Source: Thiohalocapsa sp. ML1 (GTDB taxonomy: Bacteria > Pseudomonadota > Gammaproteobacteria > Chromatiales > Chromatiaceae). Taken from it: a stretch of 64,000 nucleotides of DNA. The DNA lies in the NCBI RefSeq assembly GCF_001469165.1, contig NZ_JABX01000013.1, positions 81,696-145,695 on the forward strand. The letters run 5' to 3'. How positions within the stretch are numbered: the stretch's first letter is position 1; every line of letters starts with the position of its first letter. A program made the translations under genes and the position numbers. Below, one piece after another: positions 8,786 through 18,181 of this stretch. The notes below the pieces were generated by a model. The model saw only the letters and a list, made by a program, of their open reading frames with translations. It was not told the DNA's origin and ran no database searches.

Positions 8786-9361
8786 TCAGAGCAGCGGCGA
8801 CAGGTCCAGCTCGATGTCCGGCAGCAGCACTGGCCGGATCAGGCCGGGTGGCTCCAGCGGAAATTGCGTCGCGTAGCTGCCCTGTTCCGGCCGCGGGTTG
8901 CGGTGGACGATCACGGTGCGGCCGGGGATGTTCACGAGCCAGACCTCGGGGATGCCGAAGCGCGCGTAGAGGGGGAGCTTGCGGTCACGGTCGAAGGCGA
9001 GGCTGGAGTCGGCGACTTCCCCCAGCAGTAGCACGTCTTCAGGCTGGGGATGCCCGTGCGCGTAGAAGTCATCCCGGCGCTTGAGCAAGGCGATATCGGG
9101 CTGCGGGGCGCTGAGATCACCGAGCAGGATCGGGTTTTGCGGCCACACAGCGGCACGGCCGCGTGTCGCCTCGACCAACAGTTCATTGAGTTGCGCGATC
9201 CGGCTGGCGTGGGGCGGTCCGATGGGCGGCATGTCGATCAGCTCTCCTTCGATGAGCTCGATGCGGGCATCCGGGGCGAGCACGCCGGTCTCGCCCATGC
9301 GGAAAAACTCCTGCACGGTGATCGGATGGCGCTGCGGGGCCTGCGGGGCGGAGGCTTGCAT
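8786..9361 (-). CDS. Uma2-family (DUF820) putative endonuclease, copy B
   Basis: A tandem paralogue of the gene 126 bp downstream, also 191 residues. It has the same landmarks: TVQEFFRMGETGVLAPDARI, LIEGELIDMPPIGPPHASR, QPDIALL, VLLLGEVADSSLAFDRDRK and PLYARFGIPEVWLVNI. One difference is in the catalytic strand: copy A has LLLVEVAD, while this copy has LLLGEVAD (V to G before the Glu). The acidic residues are kept, so activity is possible. Divergence is concentrated in the central recognition region (SELNELL versus KRVSKLL parts). Confidence 0.9.
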   Translation of the reverse strand: MQASAPQAPQRHPITVQEFFRMGETGVLAPDARIELIEGELIDMPPIGPPHASRIAQLNELLVEATRGRAAVWPQNPILLGDLSAPQPDIALLKRRDDFYAHGHPQPEDVLLLGEVADSSLAFDRDRKLPLYARFGIPEVWLVNIPGRTVIVHRNPRPEQGSYATQFPLEPPGLIRPVLLPDIELDLSPLL

Positions 9362-9447
9362 GGGTTGGCTCTATCGGTGCGCGTGTTTCCAAAGCGTAGC
9401 GGTGCGGTGCTTGACCGGCAAGGCGAAGCGGGAGCAATCAAAGAATG

Positions 9448-9545
9448 CTTGGACTTCGAAATACACGAAACACGCGAAAAGGGAGGGATTGTCGACCGGC
9501 TTCGGCCCTTTCGCGCTTTTTGCGTGTTTCGTCGTGTCATGCGCG
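9448..9545. repeat. GAAACACGC inverted-repeat element, copy 2
   Basis: The left flank TTGGACTTCGAAATACAC and arm GAAACACGCGAAAAG match copy 1 near 6174-6207 with few changes. The right arm at 9517-9530 is the complement (TTTTGCGTGTTTC). The loop differs from copy 1. Confidence 0.8.
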
Positions 9546-9612
9546 GACAAGCTTGTCGGGCGCGCAGGCGGCGCGAGCTTCGGGGGCGAAGCATCAGCTC
9601 CAGGCTTCCTGG

Positions 9613-10320
9613 TCATGCCGCGGGGCGCCCGGCGGGCAGGCGGTCGAGCAGCACGTCCAGCGTGCGGCGGAGGCCGGCGTAGAGCGCGGGGGCGGCGGCG
9701 CGCATCTCGGCCGCGGTCTGCACCCAAGCGGCCGGCACGATGTCGTCGGCACAGGCCTCGCAGATGGCCGCGACGCTGGCGGGCGTGGACTCCAGGTGGA
9801 ATTGCAGGCCCAGCACCCGGCCATCCAGCAGGAAGGCCTGGTGCGCGCAGGCCGCGCTTGCGGCAAGGTGCACGGCACCTGTCGGCAGGTCGAAGGTGTC
9901 GCCGTGCCAGTGGAAGACCGTCTGCGTGGCCGGCAGGCCGTCGCAGATATCGAGCGTCTGCGCGGGCGCGGTCAGCTCGATCGGAAACCAGCCGATCTCC
10001 TTCTGCGCGTTGCGATACACCCGGGCACCCAGGGCGGCGGCGATGAGCTGCGCGCCCAGGCAGACGCCGACGACGGACTTGCCGGCGGCGACGGCCGCCG
10101 CGATGCAGGCCTGCTCCGCCGCGAGCCAGGGGTGCTCCTCGGTATCGCCGACGCTCATGGGTCCGCCCATGACCACGAGCCGGTCGAAGTCCGGCGTGGC
10201 CGGCAGTGCATCGCCGAGGTAGAGATGACTCACGGCGACCGGATGACCGCGGCGCTCGGCCCAATCCGCGATGGCGGCCGGACCCTCGAAGGGGACGTGC
10301 TGCAGGACGTGAATACGCAT
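9613..10320 (-). CDS. Class I glutamine amidotransferase-like protein
   Basis: A stand-alone type 1 glutamine amidotransferase domain of 235 residues. It has the nucleophile elbow GVCLGAQLIAAALG (catalytic Cys), the oxyanion-side MGGPMSVGD and the catalytic His in LGLQFHLEST. Related proteins (YfeJ and GuaA-like GATases) hydrolyse glutamine or gamma-glutamyl compounds; the acceptor cannot be predicted. It lies 37 bp upstream of the glpK stop on the same strand, with a heptamer array between the genes. Confidence 0.85.
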   Translation of the reverse strand: MRIHVLQHVPFEGPAAIADWAERRGHPVAVSHLYLGDALPATPDFDRLVVMGGPMSVGDTEEHPWLAAEQACIAAAVAAGKSVVGVCLGAQLIAAALGARVYRNAQKEIGWFPIELTAPAQTLDICDGLPATQTVFHWHGDTFDLPTGAVHLAASAACAHQAFLLDGRVLGLQFHLESTPASVAAICEACADDIVPAAWVQTAAEMRAAAPALYAGLRRTLDVLLDRLPAGRPAA

Positions 10321-10323
10321 TTT

Positions 10324-10356
10324 CAGGGGCTAGGGGCTAGGGGCTAGGGGCTAAAC
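10324..10356. repeat. Heptamer repeat GGGGCTA
   Basis: Four copies of GGGGCTA separate the stop of glpK from the start of the amidotransferase gene. The last unit is followed by AACCCTA, which provides the glpK stop codon on the minus strand. Confidence 0.9.
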
Positions 10357-10357
10357 C

Positions 10358-11869
<1,512 letters not shown>

Positions 11870-11881
11870 CGCCGTGCTGGC

Positions 11882-13045
11882 TCATGCTCGGTGGATCGGA
11901 GCCGAGGGCCGAGGGCCGAGGGCCGAGGAGGGCGCCTTGGCCCTTGGCCCTCGGCCCTTTGCTTGGCCCCGTGCTCCCCAAGCGGCATCGTCGCCGGTGA
12001 TCATCTTCACGCGGATGCCGGCGCTGTTCATGATGGCCGGCAGCCCCTCGGGGATGGCGGCCACGGCGAGGCCGACGGCGGCGAGGAACATGTCGCTCGC
12101 GTTGTAGCCCCGCACCAGCATGCCGAACGCGAAGCCGGCAGCGGCGAGCAGCAGGATCGCGGCCGTGAGCCAGCGGCCGAACTGCGCCATCTGCCGCAGC
12201 AGCGGCGTCGTCAATTGCTCGACGTTGGCGACCAGCGCGCTGATGCGCCCGATCTCGGTGTCGGCGCCGGTGGCCACCACGAGCCCGGTGCCCTGGCCAT
12301 GGGTCACCAGCGTGCCGGAGTAGGCCATGGACCGGCGATCCGCGAGCGGCGTGTCGGCGGCCTGCGCCGCCGCGCCCTTGTCCACGGGCAGGGACTCGCC
12401 GGTGAGTGGCGCCTCGTCGATCTGCAGCCCCTTGCCGCGCAACAGGCGCAGATCCGCGGGCACCTTGTCGCCGGACTGCAGCGTGACGACATCGCCCGGC
12501 ACCAGCTCCGCGGCGTCCACGGTGACGAGCCGCCCGTCGCGCCATGCCATGGCCTGCGGCGACAGCATGGCGCGAATGGCGCGCAGCGCGTCCTCCGCCT
12601 TGCCCTCCTGCACGAAGCCGATGGCGGCGTTGATCAGCACCACGCCGAGGATCACGCCGGCGTCGAGCCAATGCTGCAACAGCGCCGTCACGAGCCCCGC
12701 CGCCAGCAGCACGTAGATCAGCACGTTGTGGAACTGCGCCAGGAAGCGCATCAGCGCGCCGCGCTGCTCGGCCTCCGGCAGGCGGTTCGGACCGTGCTCG
12801 GCGAGGCGGGCGCGGGCCTCCCCTTGGCTCAGCCCAGTGGGGCCTGCGTCCAGCCGTTGCAGCGCCTTGTCGGTGTCGAGGCTGTGCCAGTGCGTGACGG
12901 TGGCGTCCGGCGCGTGCGGTGGCGGGCGCCGTCGGCGCCGGCGCGCGCGCACGCCGAGCACGCTGCCGAAGCCCAGGAGCGCGGCGGCGACGACGAGCCA
13001 TTCGAGCGCGATGATGTCGACGAGCCTGGTGTTGATGTCGGCCAT
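11882..13045 (-). pseudogene. P-type cation ATPase with internal deletion and repeat-derived C-terminus
   Basis: The first 330 codons encode the start of a P-type ATPase of the Ca2+/Mg2+/H+ (P2/P3) type: N-terminal cation ATPase domain, VILGVVLINAAIGFVQEGKA, the A-domain loop PLTGESLPVDKG, and the M4 motif VAAIPEGLPAI. This is followed at once by NSAGIRVKMITGDDAAWG, which in intact enzymes lies more than 200 residues further on. The phosphorylation site DKTGT is therefore deleted, as are the later membrane helices. The last codons are translated heptamer repeat. The protein cannot pump; 387 codons remain of about 900. Confidence 0.9.
11898..11960. repeat. Heptamer repeats GAGGGCC / GGCCCTT
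   Basis: About four units of GAGGGCC are followed by inverted units (GGCCCTT, GGCCCTC). They form a near-palindromic array inside the 3' end of the P-ATPase pseudogene, just upstream of the glpK start. The unit is the same as in the arrays at 1495-1518 and 29868-29910. Confidence 0.9.
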
Positions 13046-13236
13046 GTGGGGCTTGCTGTCGGCTGGTTGGGCCGGTCGGCGAAACAGCCTAAAACGTGTC
13101 CAACGGGTTCGGACACGCCTTTGTCCAGTGTTACGTCGACGACGTTCGGTCTGCGCCGCCGCAAGCCAAGCCTTTGCGTTGACAGAGGCCGGGAGCCGCC
13201 GGGGGGAAGCTCAGTATCCTCGCGTCTCGGTTGGTT

Positions 13237-13265
13237 TATTCACGCAGTATTCATAAGGGATTCAT
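13237..13265 (+). promoter_or_regulatory. Candidate PHO box (three direct repeats at 11-bp period)
   Basis: TATTCAC, spacer GCAG, TATTCAT, spacer AAGG, GATTCAT: three 7-mers with 4-bp spacers, the geometry of PhoB boxes, each sharing the TCA core of the E. coli unit CTGTCAT. It lies about 110 bp before the alkaline phosphatase start. The rest of the 331-bp gap between 13046 and 13376 shows nothing coding. Confidence 0.5.
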
Positions 13266-13376
13266 CGGACCGAAACCTGCGCATTCCAGAATGTCGGCGG
13301 TCGCCGTTCTAGGCGCCTCGCGGCCGAACCTCCGGGCCGCGCCGTTGTTTCCAACCATGCTCTCCTGGAGTCTTCC

Positions 13377-14891
13377 ATGCAGTCCACCACCTTTCACCGG
13401 GGCTGGGCCACGGCCTGTGCGTCCGCGCTGCTCTTTGCGGCGCTGTCCGCCGAGGCCGGTCCGGCCAAGAACGTCATTCTGATGATCACCGACGGTGCCT
13501 CCTGGGGCACCTGGGACATGGCGAGCTACTACGAGTACGGCGAGCTCGGCAGGCAGCCCTACGACAGTTTCCCGGTCAAGCTCGGCATGACCACCACGCC
13601 GCTAAACACCTCTAGCTCCCCGACCTTCAATGCTACGCCGCAGGTGGACTACGACCCGTACCAGGCCTGGGACGACACGCCGACCGGCGGCGGCGACCAC
13701 TTCGCCGGCTACACGTACCTCAAGAAGGACTACACGGACTCCGCCGCCGCCGGCACCGCGCTCGCGACCGGGCAGAAGACCTACAACAACGCGATCAACT
13801 TCGACAACTTCGGCCAGCCGCTGGAGTTCATCTCGCAGATCGCGAAGGATCTGGGCAAGAGCACGGGTGCGGTCAGCAGTGTGCCCTTCTCGCACGCGAC
13901 GCCGGCCACCTTCGGTGCGCAGAACAGCAGTCGCAATCATTACGGCGAGATCAGCCGGCAGATGGTCAACGGCGGTGATCTGGACCTGATCATGGGCGGC
14001 GGCAATCCGCTCTACGACGGCGACGGCATCGCCCGCACGACGCCCGCCTACGCCAACGAGACCGGCACCGGCGGCGGCTACATCGCCAAGAGCGTCTGGG
14101 ATTCGTTGACGGACGGCAGCGCCGGCTGGCAGTTCGTTCAGGACAAGGCCGACTTCGATGCGCTGGCCGACGGCACCCTGGCGCTGACCGGTCAGCCGTT
14201 CATTGGCGTGCCGAAGGTCTCCGGCACCCTGCAGTACGGCCGGACTGAGGCGGTGCAGGGTTCGGACCTCAGCACCCCGAGTCGCGTCGCGTTCAATCCG
14301 AACGTACCGACCCTGGAGACCATGACCCGCGGGGCGCTCAACTACCTGGGGCAGGACCCGGACGGCCTTTTCGTGATGATCGAGGGCGGCGCCGTGGACT
14401 GGGCCGCGCATGGCAGAGACACCGCGGGCATCATCGAAGAGCAGATGGACTTCAATGCCGCGGTGAAGGCCGCCACCGACTGGGTCGAGGACAACAGCAA
14501 CTGGATGGAGACGCTCTTGATCGTGCTGACCGACCACGGCAACGCCATGCCGATGGGGCCTGACTCCGACGACTACCCCTTCCAGGCGATCCAGAACAAC
14601 GGCCAGGGCAACCTCCCCGGCGTGCAATGGCACTACGGTACCCACACCAACGAGAACACGCTGTTCTTCGCCAAGGGTGCAGGCTCCGACCTGTTCTATG
14701 ACCACGTACTCGGCTTCGATCCCTATCTGGCCTCGGTGCTCGGCTTCAACGACGGCCGCTACATCGAGAACAGCGCCGTGTTCGGCGTGATGCGGGACGC
14801 GATGGTGCCGGTGCCGGGCTCGCTGCTCCTCGTCGTGGCCGGCCTGCCGCTGTTGGCGGCGCGGCTGCGCGGGGCTGCCGCCCGGGTTTGA
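13377..14891 (+). CDS. Alkaline phosphatase with signal peptide and PEP-CTERM-like tail
   Basis: Secreted PhoA-superfamily phosphomonoesterase of 504 residues. Residues 1-27 form a signal peptide ending SAEA. Metal-binding MITDGAS (Asp39) is followed by the catalytic serine motif DSAAAGTALATG (Ser122) and, later, the metal ligands in LTDHGN and WHYGTHTNENT. The last 25 residues are VPVPGSLLLVVAGLPLL followed by basic residues, which resembles a PEP-CTERM exosortase sorting signal with Val in place of Glu. GGAG lies a few bases before the ATG. The candidate PHO box upstream suggests induction by phosphate starvation. Confidence 0.9.
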   Translation: MQSTTFHRGWATACASALLFAALSAEAGPAKNVILMITDGASWGTWDMASYYEYGELGRQPYDSFPVKLGMTTTPLNTSSSPTFNATPQVDYDPYQAWDDTPTGGGDHFAGYTYLKKDYTDSAAAGTALATGQKTYNNAINFDNFGQPLEFISQIAKDLGKSTGAVSSVPFSHATPATFGAQNSSRNHYGEISRQMVNGGDLDLIMGGGNPLYDGDGIARTTPAYANETGTGGGYIAKSVWDSLTDGSAGWQFVQDKADFDALADGTLALTGQPFIGVPKVSGTLQYGRTEAVQGSDLSTPSRVAFNPNVPTLETMTRGALNYLGQDPDGLFVMIEGGAVDWAAHGRDTAGIIEEQMDFNAAVKAATDWVEDNSNWMETLLIVLTDHGNAMPMGPDSDDYPFQAIQNNGQGNLPGVQWHYGTHTNENTLFFAKGAGSDLFYDHVLGFDPYLASVLGFNDGRYIENSAVFGVMRDAMVPVPGSLLLVVAGLPLLAARLRGAAARV

Positions 14892-15088
14892 GCTCGGGCG
14901 CGGGCCGGGCGGCGTCGCCCGGCCCCATGGTCCGTGTGCGCCGCGTCGGCAACCCCAGCCGGCGTGGCGCTCGCTTGTCGGGCGCATCACCGCGACGGCG
15001 CACCGAGGAGGGGACAGTGCTAGGCTCTCGGCCTTCGAGCGCCCCGCGGCGCACGGCACAAGCCCCCGGACAGCCCACTCCAGTTCCC

Positions 15089-16054
15089 ATGCCCACCGCC
15101 CACTTCCATACCGTCGCCGACGGCGTCTACTGCATCGAGACCGGCCTTTATCGCGACGGCCTCGCCGCCTGCTACCTGATCCGCGCGCAGGACCGGCTCG
15201 CCTTCGTCGACACCGGCACCACCAACACCGTGCCGGGCCTGCTCGGCGTGATCGATACCCTGGGGCTGACGCCGGCGCACGTGGACTATGTCATCCCGAC
15301 CCATGTCCATCTCGACCACGCGGGCGGCGCCGGCGCGTTGATGGCCGCCTGCGCCAATGCGATGCTGATCGCCCATCCCAAGGGCGCGCCGCATCTCATC
15401 GACCCGGCCAAGCTCACCGCCGGTGCCACGGCGGTCTATGGCGAGGCGGCCTTCGCGCGGGATTTCGGCGCGCTCACCCCGGTGCCGGAGTCGCGCGTCG
15501 TCGCGGCGGCGGACGGCCAGACCTTCGACCTCGCCGGCCGCACGCTCACCTTCATCGACACGCCGGGCCACGCGAACCACCACGGCTCGATCTTCGACGC
15601 GGGCTCGGGCGGGCTCTTCACCGGCGACACCTTTGGGATTTCTTATCGCGACTTCGACACCGCCGCCGGCCCCTGGCTGTTCGCGCCCACCACGCCCGTC
15701 GCCTTCGACCCCGACGCCTGGCAGCAGAGCCTGGACCGCATGCTGGCCTATGCGCCCCGCGCCGCCTTCCTGACCCACTATTGCCGCATCGATGACCCGG
15801 CGGCGCACGCAGACAAGCTCCGGCAGAGCATCACAGACCTCGCCGACATCGCGCTGGCGCACGCCGATGCGCCCGCCGCGGCGCGCAAGGACCGCATCAA
15901 GCAGGCCGTCACCGCGCACCTGCTCGCGGACGCCCGCGCCCACGGTTGCGCGCTGACGGACGCGCAGATGCAGGACCTACTCGCCGTGGACCTGGAGCTC
16001 AACGCGCAGGGGCTGGAGGTGTGGCTCCAGCGGCGGGAGAAGCGCGGCGGGTAG
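15089..16054 (+). CDS. MBL-fold metallo-hydrolase
   Basis: A 321-residue metallo-beta-lactamase-fold hydrolase with the metal-binding motif THVHLDHAGG (H-x-H-x-D-H), TPGHANHHGSI and GDTFGISYRDFD as later ligands, and a C-terminal helical extension of about 80 residues. The substrate is unknown; the layout resembles glyoxalase II-like or lactonase-like single-domain enzymes. The start is the ATG of MPTAHFHTVADGVYCIE. The open frame extends upstream to 14888, but that part is unrelated low-complexity sequence. Confidence 0.88.
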   Translation: MPTAHFHTVADGVYCIETGLYRDGLAACYLIRAQDRLAFVDTGTTNTVPGLLGVIDTLGLTPAHVDYVIPTHVHLDHAGGAGALMAACANAMLIAHPKGAPHLIDPAKLTAGATAVYGEAAFARDFGALTPVPESRVVAAADGQTFDLAGRTLTFIDTPGHANHHGSIFDAGSGGLFTGDTFGISYRDFDTAAGPWLFAPTTPVAFDPDAWQQSLDRMLAYAPRAAFLTHYCRIDDPAAHADKLRQSITDLADIALAHADAPAAARKDRIKQAVTAHLLADARAHGCALTDAQMQDLLAVDLELNAQGLEVWLQRREKRGG

Positions 16055-16201
16055 CCGCACCGGCAACATTCGCGTATTCGCGAAAAAGGGCCCCGACCGC
16101 TCCTACCCCCGACGCCACCGCTCCCGACCGATGCAGGGGCGTCCTCCCGCCGTCGGCCCACACCCTGAGGTCGCGCGGGCCTCGGCATGCCGACGGCGGC
16201 G

Positions 16202-17947
16202 TCAGCCCCCGGCCGCCGCGCGCATCGGCGTCGCCGCCTCGCCGGTGAGGTCCAACGGCTCGGCATCGTTGGCCGCCTCGGGCGCGCTCGGGCGGATGGC
16301 GTCGTCCAGGTAGTCGAGGCCGGCACCGTTCTGCGTCTCTTTGCGGATGCGCTTGTAGAGCATCCAGACGCGCAGCGCGTACACGAAGAGCCGAGAGTAG
16401 GTGCTCGCAATCTCCCGGGCGCGGCGCGGGTGGAAGACCAGCGGGTGCTCGATGGGCAAGCCGGGCCGGCGCTGGGTGCGGATCTTGCGACGCACGAAGC
16501 CGCCCTGGAGCGGGTGCACGCGCTCGAACTTGAGGCAGCCGTAGAACTCCAGCGCGATCTCCATGACGCGCTTGGGGTTGCGGCCGAACGCCGCTGCCCG
16601 GCGCATGAGCGTCTCCAGATGCTGCATCGAGTAATAGCTGTCCCAGGCGGCTCGATAAGCGCCGAGCCACTGCTCTTTACTCATCTTCGGGTGTGCGGTG
16701 CAGACGTGCTCGAGGTCATAGATGTTCATGTCCGGGTCCAGCGGCACGCCTTGCTCCACCAGCGCCTTGTGGTCCGCCGAGCCCGGCAATGGGGTCAGAC
16801 AGAACAGCTCCAGGATGTCGAGCGGCAACTCGCGCTTGATGGTCTCGATGTCGGCGGCAATGGATTCCGGCGTGTCGCCCGGAAAGCCCAGGATGTAGCC
16901 GCAATAGGTCGTCACGCGCTTCTGCTGCCAGGCGATCAGCATGTCGCGATAGTTGGCGATCTTGTTCTGCTTCTTGTTGGCCGCCTTGAGGTTGTCCGGG
17001 TTCACGTTCTCCAGCCCGATGAACACCCGCGACACGCCGGCCTTGCGCGCCTTGTCCACGAAGCCCGGCAGGGTGTGGCACATGGTGTCCACCTGGATGG
17101 TGAAGTTGAGCTTGACGCCGAGCTCCTCGCGCACCGCGGCGATGCGATCGAAAATGGGCTCCCAATTGCGGTTGCGCGCGAAGTTGTCGTCGGTGATGAA
17201 GTAGTGCCGGATGCCGTGAGCGAGGTTGGCCCGGAGCAACTGTTCGATATCGTCCGGGCTGCGGTAGCGGGATTTCCGCCCCTGCACATTGATGATGGTG
17301 CAGAAGCTGCACAGGAACGGGCAGCCGCGGCCGGCATCGAAGGTGCCCGGCATCGGCGCATAGCGCCGCGCCACCTCGGGCGGCAGGTAGGGCATGCGCT
17401 GGCCCGCCATGTCCGGCAGGTCGTCCATGTAGTTGTAGAGCGGCTCCATGCGCCGCTCCTTTGCCGCGCGCAGCAGCTCCATGAAGCGGCCTTCGGACTC
17501 GCCGGCGAAGAGCGTGATGCCCAGATCCAGCGCCTCTTGCAGGTCCGCCGGCAGCGCGGGCAGCATCGCGAGACAGCCGCTGACGTGGAAGCCGCCGATG
17601 GCCACCTGCAGGCCGGCGGCGCGGAAGACCCGCGCCATGTCCATGGCGCGCGGAAACTGGTTCGACTGCACACCCACCAGGCACACCAGCCCCTCGCCGC
17701 CGGCCTTCTGCATGCGCTTGATGATGCGCTTGACCGGGATGACGGTGTTGGTCTCGTCGTAGGCCTGCACGCGGATGTCCACGTCGGCGCCGAGCGCCTG
17801 CTGCTCCGCTGCCTCCAGCGTCAGGCCGTACAGCGACGCCAGCGAATTGGACGGTATCCAGGCCTTGAGCCACTGGATCACATAGCCGTCGTCGTCGTAA
17901 TGGGATGGCTTGATGAGCTCGACGTGAAAGGGGCACGCGCGGCCCAT
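16202..17947 (-). CDS. B12-binding-type radical SAM protein
   Basis: A 581-residue protein with an N-terminal Rossmann-like domain of the B12-binding class (CLVGVQSNQFPRA, AIGGFHVSG) that lacks the canonical DxHxxG cobalamin-ligand motif. The radical SAM core follows, with the 4Fe-4S cysteines in RGCPFLCSFCTI (C-x3-C-x2-C), YFITDDNFARN and FIGLENVNPDNLKAA. The C-terminal 150 residues are helical and basic. The reaction is unknown. The start is the ATG of MGRACPFHVELIKPS; the open frame upstream to 18169 is low-complexity repeat translation. It appears to be monocistronic. Confidence 0.85.
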   Translation of the reverse strand: MGRACPFHVELIKPSHYDDDGYVIQWLKAWIPSNSLASLYGLTLEAAEQQALGADVDIRVQAYDETNTVIPVKRIIKRMQKAGGEGLVCLVGVQSNQFPRAMDMARVFRAAGLQVAIGGFHVSGCLAMLPALPADLQEALDLGITLFAGESEGRFMELLRAAKERRMEPLYNYMDDLPDMAGQRMPYLPPEVARRYAPMPGTFDAGRGCPFLCSFCTIINVQGRKSRYRSPDDIEQLLRANLAHGIRHYFITDDNFARNRNWEPIFDRIAAVREELGVKLNFTIQVDTMCHTLPGFVDKARKAGVSRVFIGLENVNPDNLKAANKKQNKIANYRDMLIAWQQKRVTTYCGYILGFPGDTPESIAADIETIKRELPLDILELFCLTPLPGSADHKALVEQGVPLDPDMNIYDLEHVCTAHPKMSKEQWLGAYRAAWDSYYSMQHLETLMRRAAAFGRNPKRVMEIALEFYGCLKFERVHPLQGGFVRRKIRTQRRPGLPIEHPLVFHPRRAREIASTYSRLFVYALRVWMLYKRIRKETQNGAGLDYLDDAIRPSAPEAANDAEPLDLTGEAATPMRAAAGG

Positions 17948-18181
17948 GGCAGTGCTCCAGGGCCTTGCTCTCGCGGCCCGATAAGATTCACCAAGCGTGC
18001 GGGAAGGGTACCAGCTTCTGCACGCGGGCGGCTCGCGGTTCGTAGTCGTGCTGGTTATCGTAATCGTCGTCGTCATCGATGATCCGCAACGTCGACAACG
18101 ACAACGAGCCAGATCTGCTTCGGTCTCGCGTGCGTGCTCGCGACCCCGTTGACGAGAGCGACGGATCAAGATCGCGGTGCC
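17948..18181. other. Intergenic gap with simple-sequence DNA
   Basis: Between the radical SAM start and the helicase stop, about 18030-18115 is made of imperfect trinucleotide and hexanucleotide units (TATCGTAATCGTCGTCGTC and ACGTCGACAACGACAACG). I see no gene and no clear terminator. Confidence 0.5.

Noticed and set aside
16187..18082. A 631-codon frame opposite the radical SAM gene
   Set aside because: The minus strand has the CxxxCxxC cluster and a consistent family sequence; this frame has none.
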